A stretch of 64,000 nt of DNA from Flavobacterium inviolabile (GTDB lineage Bacteria > Bacteroidota > Bacteroidia > Flavobacteriales > Flavobacteriaceae), in assembly GCF_013389455.1 (NCBI RefSeq), contig NZ_CP058278.1, positions 62,001-126,000 on the forward strand. The letters are read 5' to 3'. The position numbers and the translations under genes are program-made. Shown here piece by piece: positions 35,713 through 45,000 of this stretch (its first letter is position 1; every line of letters starts with the position of its first letter). The notes under the pieces are model-generated. The model had not been told where the DNA came from, searched no databases, and saw only the letters and a list, made by a program, of their open reading frames with translations.

Positions 35713-36147
35713 ATGAAAAAACTAATTTTAGCAATCTGCCTAACAGCAACAATGTTTGGATTTGCACAGGAAAAAGCAACAAGAGGAGAACGCGAACGCA
35801 TGACTCCGGAGCAACAGGTACAATTACAGGTTAAAAGAATGACCCTTGATCTTGATTTAACTGCAAAACAGCAAAAAGATGTAGAAAAGCTTTTAACAGA
35901 ACAAAGCCAGAAACGCGAGGCAGTCAAAGCGGCTCAGGGTGATGTAAAGAAAAACTACAAAGAAATGACCAGCGACGAGCGTTTTGCCATGCAAAACAAA
36001 CGTATGGATGAGAAAATTGCCTTTAAAGGCGAAATGAAAAAAATCCTGAATGCCGGCCAGATGGAAAAATGGGAAAAACGCGACAATATGCGCCAGGAAA
36101 GAATGGAAAAAAGAGTGCAAAACTTTAAAAATAAAGAACGTCAATAA
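35713..36147 (+). CDS. Small periplasmic Spy/CpxP-like protein
   Basis: A 144-residue protein with a signal peptide (1-18). The helical, highly charged mature part has MTPEQQVQLQVKRMTLDLDLTAKQQKDVEKLL and a second Gln/Lys/Arg-rich segment ending in RMEKRVQNFKNKERQ. The LTxxQ-like pattern (LTAKQQ) links it to Spy/CpxP-type chaperones, and it resembles the 31656 gene. It is divergent from the copper cluster with 169 bases between. Confidence 0.7.
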   Translation: MKKLILAICLTATMFGFAQEKATRGERERMTPEQQVQLQVKRMTLDLDLTAKQQKDVEKLLTEQSQKREAVKAAQGDVKKNYKEMTSDERFAMQNKRMDEKIAFKGEMKKILNAGQMEKWEKRDNMRQERMEKRVQNFKNKERQ

Positions 36148-36187
36148 TTTTTCGGCAGTTTTTTTAGTAAAATATCATAAAATAAGT

Positions 36188-36195
36188 TAGTTTTG
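36188..36195 (+). promoter_or_regulatory. -7 promoter box of the 36225 gene
   Basis: TAGTTTTG, 30 bases before the ATG. No clear -33 TTG. Confidence 0.35.
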
Positions 36196-36224
36196 GCTTC
36201 CAAACACTGATAATTTATTACCAA

Positions 36225-36551
36225 ATGAAAAAATTAGCGGCTCTATTTTTTATGATTATTGCTTTTTCTGTCAGCGCTTCTGCACAGGAGCTAAGCAAGG
36301 AATTAGCCAGTAAGGTTCAGAATGACATGACTGTTTTAACAGCACAGATCAAGCTTACGGAAGCTCAGAAGACGGAAGTAACAAAAGCTTTTGTGATGAA
36401 ACATCAGAATTTAGCAGTTAAAGATTTATCAGATGGTCGTAAAAAAGAATTGGCCAGAGTAGTTGAACATTATTTAAAAGCGCCGTTAACGCCTTCGCAA
36501 TTAGAGCAGTTAAATGCTCAGCCGGACTTAGTTAACCGTCTTACACATTAA
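36225..36551 (+). CDS. Small secreted helical protein, Spy-like
   Basis: A 108-residue protein with a signal peptide (1-20, ending SASAQ) and a helical mature region with LTEAQKTEVTKAF and LTPSQLEQLNAQ, a pattern weakly similar to the two Spy-like neighbours. It has a 77-base gap from the previous gene and its own terminator at 36553. Function unknown. Confidence 0.6.
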   Translation: MKKLAALFFMIIAFSVSASAQELSKELASKVQNDMTVLTAQIKLTEAQKTEVTKAFVMKHQNLAVKDLSDGRKKELARVVEHYLKAPLTPSQLEQLNAQPDLVNRLTH

Positions 36552-36552
36552 T

Positions 36553-36583
36553 AAAAAAAGCGCACTATATAGTGCGCTTTTTT
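36553..36583. terminator. Bidirectional terminator
   Basis: AAAAAAAGCGCACTA-TA-TAGTGCGCTTTTTT, between the 36225 gene and the convergent hemL. Confidence 0.92.
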
Positions 36584-36600
36584 CTTTTTATACTTTTCTG

Positions 36601-37887
36601 TTATAATTCCTGAGCCACTTTCCCGACGGCAGCAATTGTAAAATCCAGATCTTCATACGTCAGTGCATCCGTTATAAACCAGGTTTCATAAGCCGAAGGT
36701 GCGATATAAACCCCTTCTCTTAACAAGCCGTGGAAGAATTTTTTAAACGAATCGTTATCGCCGTTTTTCGCCGTATCGAAATCCACAACCGGACTTCCGT
36801 CAAAATGAACGGAAATCATCGAACCCACTCTGTTAATTGTGTAGACAATACCGGCAGCATCCAGTTCTTTACGGATTCCCGCTTCCAGATAAGCCGTTTT
36901 TTGCTCCAAACGCTCAAAAAGACCTGCATTGGTATTGATTTCTTTCAGCATGGCTAATCCGGCCGCCATTGCCAGTGGATTTCCGGACAGTGTTCCTGCC
37001 TGATATACCGGCCCTAACGGTGCCAAATAGTTCATAATCTCATTTCTGGCAGCAAAAGCACCAACAGGCAATCCGCCTCCGATTACTTTACCGAACGTTA
37101 CGATATCGGCTGTAATGTTGAACAATTCCTGCGCACCACCTTTTGCCAGACGAAATCCGGTCATTACTTCATCAAAAATAAGCAAGGCGCCGTTTGCTGT
37201 ACAAAGTGCCCGTAATCCTTCTAAAAAGCCGTGTTGCGGCGGCACACACCCCATGTTTCCGGCTACCGGCTCCACAATGATGGCTGCAATTTCATTTTTG
37301 TTCGCTTCAAACAATGAACGCACGTTATCCAGATCGTTATAACGGGCTAACAAGGTATCCTTTGCTGTTCCCTGTGTTACTCCAGGGCTATTTGGCGAAC
37401 CAAAGGTTATCGCTCCGCTTCCTGCCTGGATCAGGAAAGAATCGGAATGACCGTGGTAACAACCTGAAAATTTTATGATCTTATCCCTGTTTGTAAAACC
37501 TCTTGCCAGACGGATAGCACTCATACAGGCTTCCGTGCCGGAGTTTACAAAGCGTATTTTTTCTATTCCGGGCACCATCGAAATGGCCAATGCCGCTATT
37601 TCTGTTTCCAAAGCTGTCGGCATTCCGAATGAGGTTCCCAGCCTGGCTTTTTCAATTACCGCTTCCACAACAGGAGCGTGTGCATGTCCCAGCAGCATAG
37701 GTCCCCATGAGTTTATATAATCTAACAGACGGTTTCCGTCTTCATCATAAAGATAGGCCCCTTTAGCTTCTTTAACAAAAATTGGCGTTCCGCCAACTGA
37801 TTTAAATGCACGAACCGGTGAGTTCACACCACCCGGCAAAACTGCTGATGCTGCAGCAAACAGTTCGCTGCTTCTTTTATATAACAT
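36601..37887 (-). CDS. hemL: Glutamate-1-semialdehyde 2,1-aminomutase
   Basis: Makes 5-aminolevulinate, the tetrapyrrole precursor, from glutamate-1-semialdehyde. The 428-residue PLP enzyme has [18 protein letters not shown] near the N-terminus, [17 protein letters not shown], the Asp in [12 protein letters not shown] and the PLP Lys in [15 protein letters not shown]. Its ATG overlaps the stop of the glucosaminidase gene (TAATG), so the two are translationally linked. Confidence 0.97.
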   Translation of the reverse strand: MLYKRSSELFAAASAVLPGGVNSPVRAFKSVGGTPIFVKEAKGAYLYDEDGNRLLDYINSWGPMLLGHAHAPVVEAVIEKARLGTSFGMPTALETEIAALAISMVPGIEKIRFVNSGTEACMSAIRLARGFTNRDKIIKFSGCYHGHSDSFLIQAGSGAITFGSPNSPGVTQGTAKDTLLARYNDLDNVRSLFEANKNEIAAIIVEPVAGNMGCVPPQHGFLEGLRALCTANGALLIFDEVMTGFRLAKGGAQELFNITADIVTFGKVIGGGLPVGAFAARNEIMNYLAPLGPVYQAGTLSGNPLAMAAGLAMLKEINTNAGLFERLEQKTAYLEAGIRKELDAAGIVYTINRVGSMISVHFDGSPVVDFDTAKNGDNDSFKKFFHGLLREGVYIAPSAYETWFITDALTYEDLDFTIAAVGKVAQEL

Positions 37888-38756
37888 TATGATTTTACTT
37901 TTAGTATTTGGCCAATTGATATTGCATTTGAGGTAAGGTTGTTTATTTTGATCAATTCATCAACCGTTACATTAAATTTCTTAGAAATGGAGTATAAGGT
38001 ATCTCCCTGCGACACCCGGTAAGTAGTGCCATCTTCAGCAACTTTATTTGTTACTATCGGTGTTTCTTTTTTGATTACCGGTTTGTTGTAACCAGCTCCG
38101 ATAACTTCCGAATCGTATTTGTACAATTCATAACGTTCGATAAGTCCGATTAATTTATCCGGATATTTCGGATCGGTAGCATAGCCGGCATTTTTAAGTC
38201 CTTTTGCCCAGGCAGTATAATCTCCTTTAGGCAATTTGAACAAAGCGGCATAGCGGCTTCTGGTTGTCAGGAACAGGGAGTGATCGCGAAAAGACTCCGC
38301 CGGATCACTGTATTTCCGGAAACATTCCTGTTCGGCATCATCATCATGACGAACACTTTCTCCCGTCCATCCGGCATGACACTTGATCCCGAAATGGTTA
38401 TTTGCTTTGATACACAGCGTTCCTACACCCGCACCGGATTCCAGGATTCCCTGCGCCAGCGTGATACTCGCCGGAATACCATGATTTCGCATGTTATCCT
38501 TAGCGGTTTCTTTAAATTTGGAAATATATTCATTAACTATTTCAGTCGTTACTTTCAATTTTGAAGTAGCTTCTAAAACTTCTGTAGGTTTTGCATTTTC
38601 ACCCGCATTTCCTGATTTTGTTCCTCCCGTATGTGTTTTTACGGTCGTGTGTTTTTTAGTAGTGCTATTTTTTGACGATGCCGTCCGGACCTTCGAAGAA
38701 GACCCGCAGCTGTAAACAAAAATGACAGTCAGCAGAATACAAAACTTCTTAATCAT
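37887..38756 (-). CDS. Glucosaminidase with LysM domain (FlgJ/Mannosyl-glycoprotein type)
   Basis: A 289-residue secreted lipoprotein-like protein (VYSC, Cys17) with a Ser/Lys/Thr-rich linker. The N-acetylglucosaminidase domain (about 75-225) shows [22 protein letters not shown] (catalytic Glu), then [16 protein letters not shown] and [14 protein letters not shown]. One LysM repeat ends the protein ([27 protein letters not shown]). It cuts peptidoglycan glycan strands, probably at division or remodelling. It overlaps hemL by one base and follows the desulfhydrase-like gene by 28 bases. Confidence 0.9.
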   Translation of the reverse strand: MIKKFCILLTVIFVYSCGSSSKVRTASSKNSTTKKHTTVKTHTGGTKSGNAGENAKPTEVLEATSKLKVTTEIVNEYISKFKETAKDNMRNHGIPASITLAQGILESGAGVGTLCIKANNHFGIKCHAGWTGESVRHDDDAEQECFRKYSDPAESFRDHSLFLTTRSRYAALFKLPKGDYTAWAKGLKNAGYATDPKYPDKLIGLIERYELYKYDSEVIGAGYNKPVIKKETPIVTNKVAEDGTTYRVSQGDTLYSISKKFNVTVDELIKINNLTSNAISIGQILKVKS

Positions 38757-38784
38757 TATTTTTATTTTTAAAAGAATTCAATTG

Positions 38785-39690
38785 CTATTCGTTTATTATC
38801 AGTGGCATTTTTTTCTGTGCCAGTATTTTATTCATTCCTTCGATTCCCTGTAATCCTCCGGTATGGATCACCAAAATCTGTGCCTTTTCAGGAAAATAGC
38901 CCTTCGCTATCATGTCCATGACACCAAACATCATTTTACCGGTATAAACCGGATCCAGAGGTACGCCCGTTTCGGCATAGAACGCATTAATAAAACGGAT
39001 CAGTGCTTCATTTATTTTCGCATATCCTCCAAAATGATAGTCATTAATAAGCTCCCAACGGCTATTATTCACAAACTTACAAATATCCTCAGATAAAAAC
39101 GAACCTTTTAACGCCGGAAATCCGAGAACTTTTTGGGTACTGCCACTGGTATTGATCAATCCGGATATGGTTCCTCCCGTTCCGACAGCGCAACAAATAT
39201 GGGTATATTTTATTTTATCGTCTTCCTCTAAAATCTCTTCACATCCTTTAACGGCCAGCTCGTTGGTTCCGCCTTCCGGCAGCAGGTAAAAAGCGCCGTA
39301 TTTTGCCTGTAATGCTTCCACAAATGCTGCTTCCGCTTTTAACCGGTAAGCCTCACGGGATATAAAATCAAATTTCATGCCTTGCTGTTCGGCAAACCGC
39401 AAAGTCGGATTTTCCCGAATCTTGTCGCTCAGTTCTTCTCCCCTGATAATCCCGATCGTTTCAAATCCGAAATGAAATCCCGCAGCCGCAGCCGCAGCTA
39501 TATGGTTTGAAAAAGCACCGCCAAAAGTCAACAGCCTTGTAAATCCTTCTTTTTTGGCTTTTTCAAGATTGTAATACAGTTTACGATATTTATTACCGGA
39601 AAGAAAAGGATGAATTAAATCTTCTCTTTTAACCGTTACGGAGATTCCATCAGGGAGGATTAACGGCAATTGCTGACTACTGCTTTTCAT
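38785..39690 (-). CDS. D-cysteine desulfhydrase / ACC deaminase family PLP enzyme
   Basis: A 301-residue fold type II PLP enzyme. PLP Lys is in FLSGNKYRKLYYNL (about 30-43), with the conserved GGAFSNHIAAAAAAG and the phosphate-binding segment GTGGTISGLI. The substrate could be D-cysteine or 1-aminocyclopropane-1-carboxylate; sequence alone does not decide. It is first in an apparent operon with the glucosaminidase and hemL genes. Confidence 0.88.
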   Translation of the reverse strand: MKSSSQQLPLILPDGISVTVKREDLIHPFLSGNKYRKLYYNLEKAKKEGFTRLLTFGGAFSNHIAAAAAAGFHFGFETIGIIRGEELSDKIRENPTLRFAEQQGMKFDFISREAYRLKAEAAFVEALQAKYGAFYLLPEGGTNELAVKGCEEILEEDDKIKYTHICCAVGTGGTISGLINTSGSTQKVLGFPALKGSFLSEDICKFVNNSRWELINDYHFGGYAKINEALIRFINAFYAETGVPLDPVYTGKMMFGVMDMIAKGYFPEKAQILVIHTGGLQGIEGMNKILAQKKMPLIINE

Positions 39691-39696
39691 ACTTTA

Positions 39697-39704
39697 CAAA
39701 AGTA
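39697..39704 (-). promoter_or_regulatory. -7 promoter box of the desulfhydrase-glucosaminidase-hemL operon
   Basis: TACTTTTG on the minus strand, six bases before the ATG. A TTG in the upstream terminator loop lies 23 bases away, so terminator and promoter overlap. Confidence 0.45.
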
Positions 39705-39715
39705 TCATTTTAAAC

Positions 39716-39745
39716 AAAAACAGCTCCCAAATGGAAGCTGTTTTT
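39716..39745 (-). terminator. Terminator of the 39764 T9SS gene
   Basis: AAAAACAGCT and AGCTGTTTTT arms enclose CCCAAATGGA; a T run follows on the minus strand. Confidence 0.8.
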
Positions 39746-39763
39746 AAATATTTTAAATAAATT

Positions 39764-41656
39764 TTAATTTTTAATTATGATTTTCTTACTTATTTCCAGA
39801 TTGTCAGCGGTAGCCATTTTTACAATATAGATACCATCACTCAAATTAGAGGTCGGAAATTCATAAGAGGCACTGCTTCCCAGTTTTGATTTGGTAAAGA
39901 TGGTTTTTCCAACGACATCATACAAAACCAGTGTGTTGATATCCAACAGCATCGGATTGTTAATGGTAAGGTTATGCGAAGCATTATTCTGGTAAACTAC
40001 CAGGCTGTTTTTGATATCTTCACCAACGCCCAATATATTATCATCTTTAAATGTAATCTCATAATCCGTTTTATTGGTACCTGCCGGCAGGTTCAATTCG
40101 TAAACACCATTTTTAATATCATGGTATACATTATTTACTTTATCATGCAGGTAAACATTGGAAACATCTTCAAAATTGATAATTTCCTTTACGGTGATTT
40201 TATAATTGGCAGGCTGATCATTTTTAAAACCTACCGGAATACGTTTGTCTTCATCAAAGGCAATAGCGCTGATAATACATTCTTTATTGTCTATCACAAA
40301 AAAGGAATCAGAAGGCAAGGCATCATCCGATGACAAGGCGTCCATACCTCTGTCATAACTGTCGGTCGCTTCCGGATGAAAAACAATCACACCCTGGCGA
40401 ACGCCCTGATTATCAATTAAAGTATTGATACGGATCTGCGGCATTGGCAATTTACTACCATTGGTATAGTCAATACCGGATACTGCTTGTATCGGTGGGA
40501 AATTCTCATCCGTACTGTCGCTGTTATTCACAAAAGCTGTTGAATTTGCGCTTTTTTCAAAATCAGAATTGGTAACCGTTCCTTCTTTTACAAATACGCG
40601 GTATTTATTTTTCATTGTAACGGTACCGGCACCCACGCCCATAACCATAAATCCTTGTCCAACCGGAGAAAAACGTCGCTCAAAATGCTGACCCGGTATC
40701 GAAACCACCGGTCCCTGATTACCGGAACCGTCATAAGAGTAAAAAATTGCCGGTGTATAAACCCCGGGGCCTGCTGTTCCGGCAAGTACCTGTGCTAAAG
40801 TTGCCGCCGGCGTAAACGTACCGTATCCGCCCTGGTAGTTTGCCAGATAATGCGAATTTACCGTTTTATCCTGCTCCCAAAACTGAGCTGTTCCGTCACA
40901 AGCCGGATTATCCAGCAGAAAATAGCTCAAATCAATTGCTGAAGGATACGGATTTCCGGTTAACGTTTGCTGTCCCGCAAGTGTCGGGATAACAATATCA
41001 CCGTCGTTTGGACGCCCTCTAAAGTCGATACGCTGTTTGGCACCCGGATTGTTGGCAACCGTACCATCCACATTATTGGAATCGGTACCGGCTGTTCCTT
41101 TCATCGTAAATCCTTCGCCGGCAGCTAAAGGCTGACCGTTTCCGATATGTGCCCAGCCGGTATAAGCCGTTGAACTGATAAATTTCCATAACCATCGGGA
41201 AGAAATCGACAACGGACTGGCTTGTCCGTCCCAGGATCCCCATGGCAGTATCGTTGCAGCAGTACTACTCGTAATGCTTACCGGTCTGTAAAACAAACTG
41301 TTTACATTGCCGTTTAAATTTCCTAAAACACCTTCCTGACCGGATGCTACCGTTCCCACCGGTGAACACCAGTAGTTATAATCATAATTATCCGAAGTAC
41401 CTTCCTGGTAAACGGTCATCTTACCGCCACCGCTATTCTGGGTATTACCTGCAACACCCTGCATAAGCTGGCCTCCTCTTCTAAGATATACATATCCGTC
41501 GTTACCGGTTAAACTGGCTAAAACGACATCCTGTTTGACAAACAATAATTCATTATTGACAAAAACATAACTGTTTGGGCTCACATACATCTGGGCCTGG
41601 CTTAAAAAAGCGGCACCAAATAAAAAAATTACTAAAAGGCTTTTCTTCATCATCAT
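39764..41656 (-). CDS. Secreted surface protein with T9SS type A sorting domain
   Basis: A 630-residue protein with a signal peptide (1-22, ending LSQAQ). The mature part begins MYVSPNSYVFVNNELLFVKQDV, a common start of flavobacterial surface proteins. It has a module with DNYDYNYWCSPVG, GNPYPSAIDLSYF and GQGFMVMGVGAG that is also present in the divergent 1357-residue protein. The last 75 residues form a T9SS domain (LVVYQNNASHNLTINNPM ... LSDGIYIVKMATAD ... KKIIIKN). It is likely exported to the cell surface; its binding role is unknown. Confidence 0.8.
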   Translation of the reverse strand: MMMKKSLLVIFLFGAAFLSQAQMYVSPNSYVFVNNELLFVKQDVVLASLTGNDGYVYLRRGGQLMQGVAGNTQNSGGGKMTVYQEGTSDNYDYNYWCSPVGTVASGQEGVLGNLNGNVNSLFYRPVSITSSTAATILPWGSWDGQASPLSISSRWLWKFISSTAYTGWAHIGNGQPLAAGEGFTMKGTAGTDSNNVDGTVANNPGAKQRIDFRGRPNDGDIVIPTLAGQQTLTGNPYPSAIDLSYFLLDNPACDGTAQFWEQDKTVNSHYLANYQGGYGTFTPAATLAQVLAGTAGPGVYTPAIFYSYDGSGNQGPVVSIPGQHFERRFSPVGQGFMVMGVGAGTVTMKNKYRVFVKEGTVTNSDFEKSANSTAFVNNSDSTDENFPPIQAVSGIDYTNGSKLPMPQIRINTLIDNQGVRQGVIVFHPEATDSYDRGMDALSSDDALPSDSFFVIDNKECIISAIAFDEDKRIPVGFKNDQPANYKITVKEIINFEDVSNVYLHDKVNNVYHDIKNGVYELNLPAGTNKTDYEITFKDDNILGVGEDIKNSLVVYQNNASHNLTINNPMLLDINTLVLYDVVGKTIFTKSKLGSSASYEFPTSNLSDGIYIVKMATADNLEISKKIIIKN

Positions 41657-41680
41657 TAAATTCTGTTTTTTAAGTAGTTA

Positions 41681-41688
41681 CAAAAATA
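41681..41688 (-). promoter_or_regulatory. -7 promoter box of the 39764-41656 gene
   Basis: TATTTTTG on the minus strand, 25 bases before the ATG. A TTG 24 bases farther upstream is a little too distant to be a standard -33 box. Confidence 0.4.
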
Positions 41689-42077
41689 CACATTTTATTT
41701 TTAAAAAAACATCAAGGGATATAAAGCCTTTAAAACGGGACAACAAAACCGGGGGACGATTCCCTTTTAGCACTTCATATATGTTTCATTCATTTGTAAT
41801 TCATAACAAATTACACAGTTAAATTTACTCATTTTTTTTAACAAAAAAATCAATTTCAGGGTCAAATTTTACACTCCGTAAAAAAATATATTCATTTTTA
41901 ACACATAATTACGGTTTTACCATAAAATTGGTTCCGGAATTTTAATTATTGTTTTCAAAAAATGCACTTTATCGATTAAAGGGAATCCTTCATCGAAATT
42001 CAGTCAAAACGCACCTCACGTGTGATTCTTAGTACATACTTTCGTACTGTAAAATTAACCCCTAAAGATTTTATAGT
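41689..42077. other. AT-rich intergenic region between divergent surface-protein genes
   Basis: About 390 bases without a convincing reading frame. It contains long A/T tracts and, near 42031-42048, the interrupted palindrome AGTAC-atactttc-GTACT, which includes a TACTTTCG resembling a degraded -7 box about 33 bases before the ATG at 42078. No RNA gene was recognised. Confidence 0.5.
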
Positions 42078-45000
42078 ATGTTAACCAGCCCCCAAAACAA
42101 CAGAAAATCTGATGACTTTTTTAAAGTTATCAACGTTTTTAATTTTAATCAGTTTAATCTTAAAAACCTTTCCTTTTTAAATGTGATAGCCTTTTTATCA
42201 TTGTTCATTTACAATACCGGTTATGCACAGGTTAGCAATTATACTTTTTCCGAATCAACCTCAACTTATACCGCAATTACCGGAGCTTCAACTGTTTTCA
42301 ATAATGGTTGGGACAATAACACAACACCAAATAATATTGCGATTGGGTTTACTTTCAACTATAACGGTACAAACTATACTACTTGTTCGGTAAATAGTAA
42401 CGGGTTTATAACTTTCGGAACCACATTATCCAACACTAATGAATACAATCCGATTTCTTCATCAACTGCCTATAGCGGAGCGATCAGTGCATTGGGAGTA
42501 GATTTAAAAAGTAACGGTTCTGCCATAACCTATAAAACAATAGGAAGTGCTCCTAACCGTGTTTTTGTGGTACAATGGACTAATGCCGAGAGAGATGCTG
42601 AAGACGGAGATTTTAACTTTCAGATTCGTTTAAATGAAACTTCCAATACCGTTAACATTTCATACGGTAGCTGTCAGCCATCAGACAATAGTGTTGTATA
42701 TGTTCAGGTAGGTCTTAGAGGTAGTTCAAACAGTGACTTCAACAACAGATCACAACCTTCTAACGGAAAATGGATGGGAAATACTAATGCTGGTACAAAT
42801 AACAACGATGCCAACAGAACAAGATCAGGAAATTCCAATGGTTCATATCCAAATACAAACTTATTATACACCTGGACACCATCTTCAACACCTCCAGGAG
42901 TTTGCATCCCTTCATCTTCATCAAATACCTTTTATATCTCCAGCTATAAAACAACCGGAGCTGTAGTAGATGCTCCTACAAACACAACAGGATACAGCAC
43001 TTCCGGATATGGCGATTATACTGCTCTAACACCGGCACAACAAATTCCGGGTGGCGGAATCAATGTTAGCCTTGTTTTGTCCGGAGGAATACAAACCGCA
43101 AGAGTTTGGGTAGACTGGAACAAAAACAACACTTTTGAAGATGCTTCAGAAATCGTTTTTACTACCAATACAAGCTTTATTTCCAATACTTTTGGTTTTG
43201 TGGTACCAACAGGAACAGCTCCTGGCGATTACAGAATGCGTATCCGTACAAAATCTACTGCTGCCTGCGGATCTAATGCTGATGGCGAGACAGAAGATTA
43301 CACCATCCGTGTAATTCAGGATTGTTCTGCAAAAATAGCAAGTGCTCCAACAGTTGAACAGTGCGGAACAGGAGCAGTAACGTTAACAGTAACCGGTACT
43401 TCCGGAGTAACATCATACAAATGGTACACTACCGAAAGCGGAGGAACAGCTATAGCCGGTGCTACATCAGCATCATACACTACGCCATCCCTATCGGCTA
43501 CAACAACGTATTATGTAACAGCCTTAAACGGATCATGCGAATCTCTGGTTCGTACGCCGATTATCGCAAAAATAAAACCGGTTCCTAATATCACCATTAC
43601 CCCTGCTTCTCCTCAAATATGCGGTGAAGAAGATTTAGTACAGATCTCTGCAGCAGGAAGTACAGAAGTAGTCGATTTATTAAATGAGACTTTTGAAACA
43701 TCAGGACTTGGCGCTTTTACAAAAGCAAATATCGCCAATGGTGATGCCGCAACAGAATGGCAGCAAAAAACCAGTGTTTACAAAACTGTTTCCGGTGTTT
43801 GGAAACCGGCAATCAGCTCCGGAGCGATAGGCAACAAATTTGCTTTTACGACTTCTGACTATAGTATTACCAACACAAGAAATTTAGCATTACAAACAAC
43901 AAACAGCTATAACACTACAAATTTCATCGATTTATCATTGACATACAGACAGTATTTCTCTTGTTATGGAAACGGAGACAAGGCTATCGTTGAAGTTTCA
44001 ACAGATAACGGGACTTCCTGGACACCGGTACAAACATTCACCTCAAGTCAGGGATCACCTGGTAAATTCGCAACTGTAACTATTCCGTTAAACAGCTATG
44101 TAGGAGTTGCAAACCTGAAATTAAGATTCCTATATACCGCAGTTTATGCTGACGGATGGGCTATTGATGATGTTGTTTTAAGCGGAACAAGACCGTTAAC
44201 ATCAAACTTTACCTGGACAGGAGCTACGATTGATGCCTATACTGATGCTGCCGGAACAGTACCATATACCAACCAGGCTGTAAACGTCGTTTACATCAAA
44301 CCTTCTACTGCTCAGTTAGAAGTAAACAACTGGTCGTTTACTGCGAATGTACAATTAACCAATGGCTGTACTGCTTCAAAATTAGTTAACGTTACAAACA
44401 AATCTAAAGTTTGGCAGGGTAACAACGGTAACTGGAATGATCCTAACAACTGGCTTCCTGTAGGAGTACCAGCAGCAGACAACTGTGTAATCATCAAACC
44501 GGCTACAAATTATGCTAATGTAAACGGAACCAACTATGTAGGTTTAGCAAAAACATTAACCGTAAGAACAAATGCCCGTCTTGAAGTTCCAACAGGAAAC
44601 GGTGTAAACGTGGTTAACAAAATTACAGTACAAAACAACGGTACTTTCAATTTAGCGAACAGCGCCAGTATTATCCAGACAGATAATGTTGCCAATTCCG
44701 GAATTGTAAACATCAAACGTACGACACAACCAATGTATCGTTATGACTTTACGTACTGGAATTCACCGGTAACCTTAGCTTCTAATTTTACTTTAAGCGC
44801 TTTATCTCCAAACACTTTGTCTGACAAATACTATCGTTGGCAGCCAACAATCAACGGAGGTTACGGAAACTGGATTGGTGTAAATGCAACCACAACAGCT
44901 ATGGATCCGAGAATGGGCTATATCGTGAGAGCACCACAATCATTTGATTTAAATCCGGCAAATAAAACAACCTATACGGCAACTTTTGTTGGAACACCAA

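Noticed and set aside
42001..42050. Riboswitch or small RNA upstream of the large surface protein
   Set aside because: No recognisable aptamer fold; only an interrupted palindrome and A/T tracts were seen.
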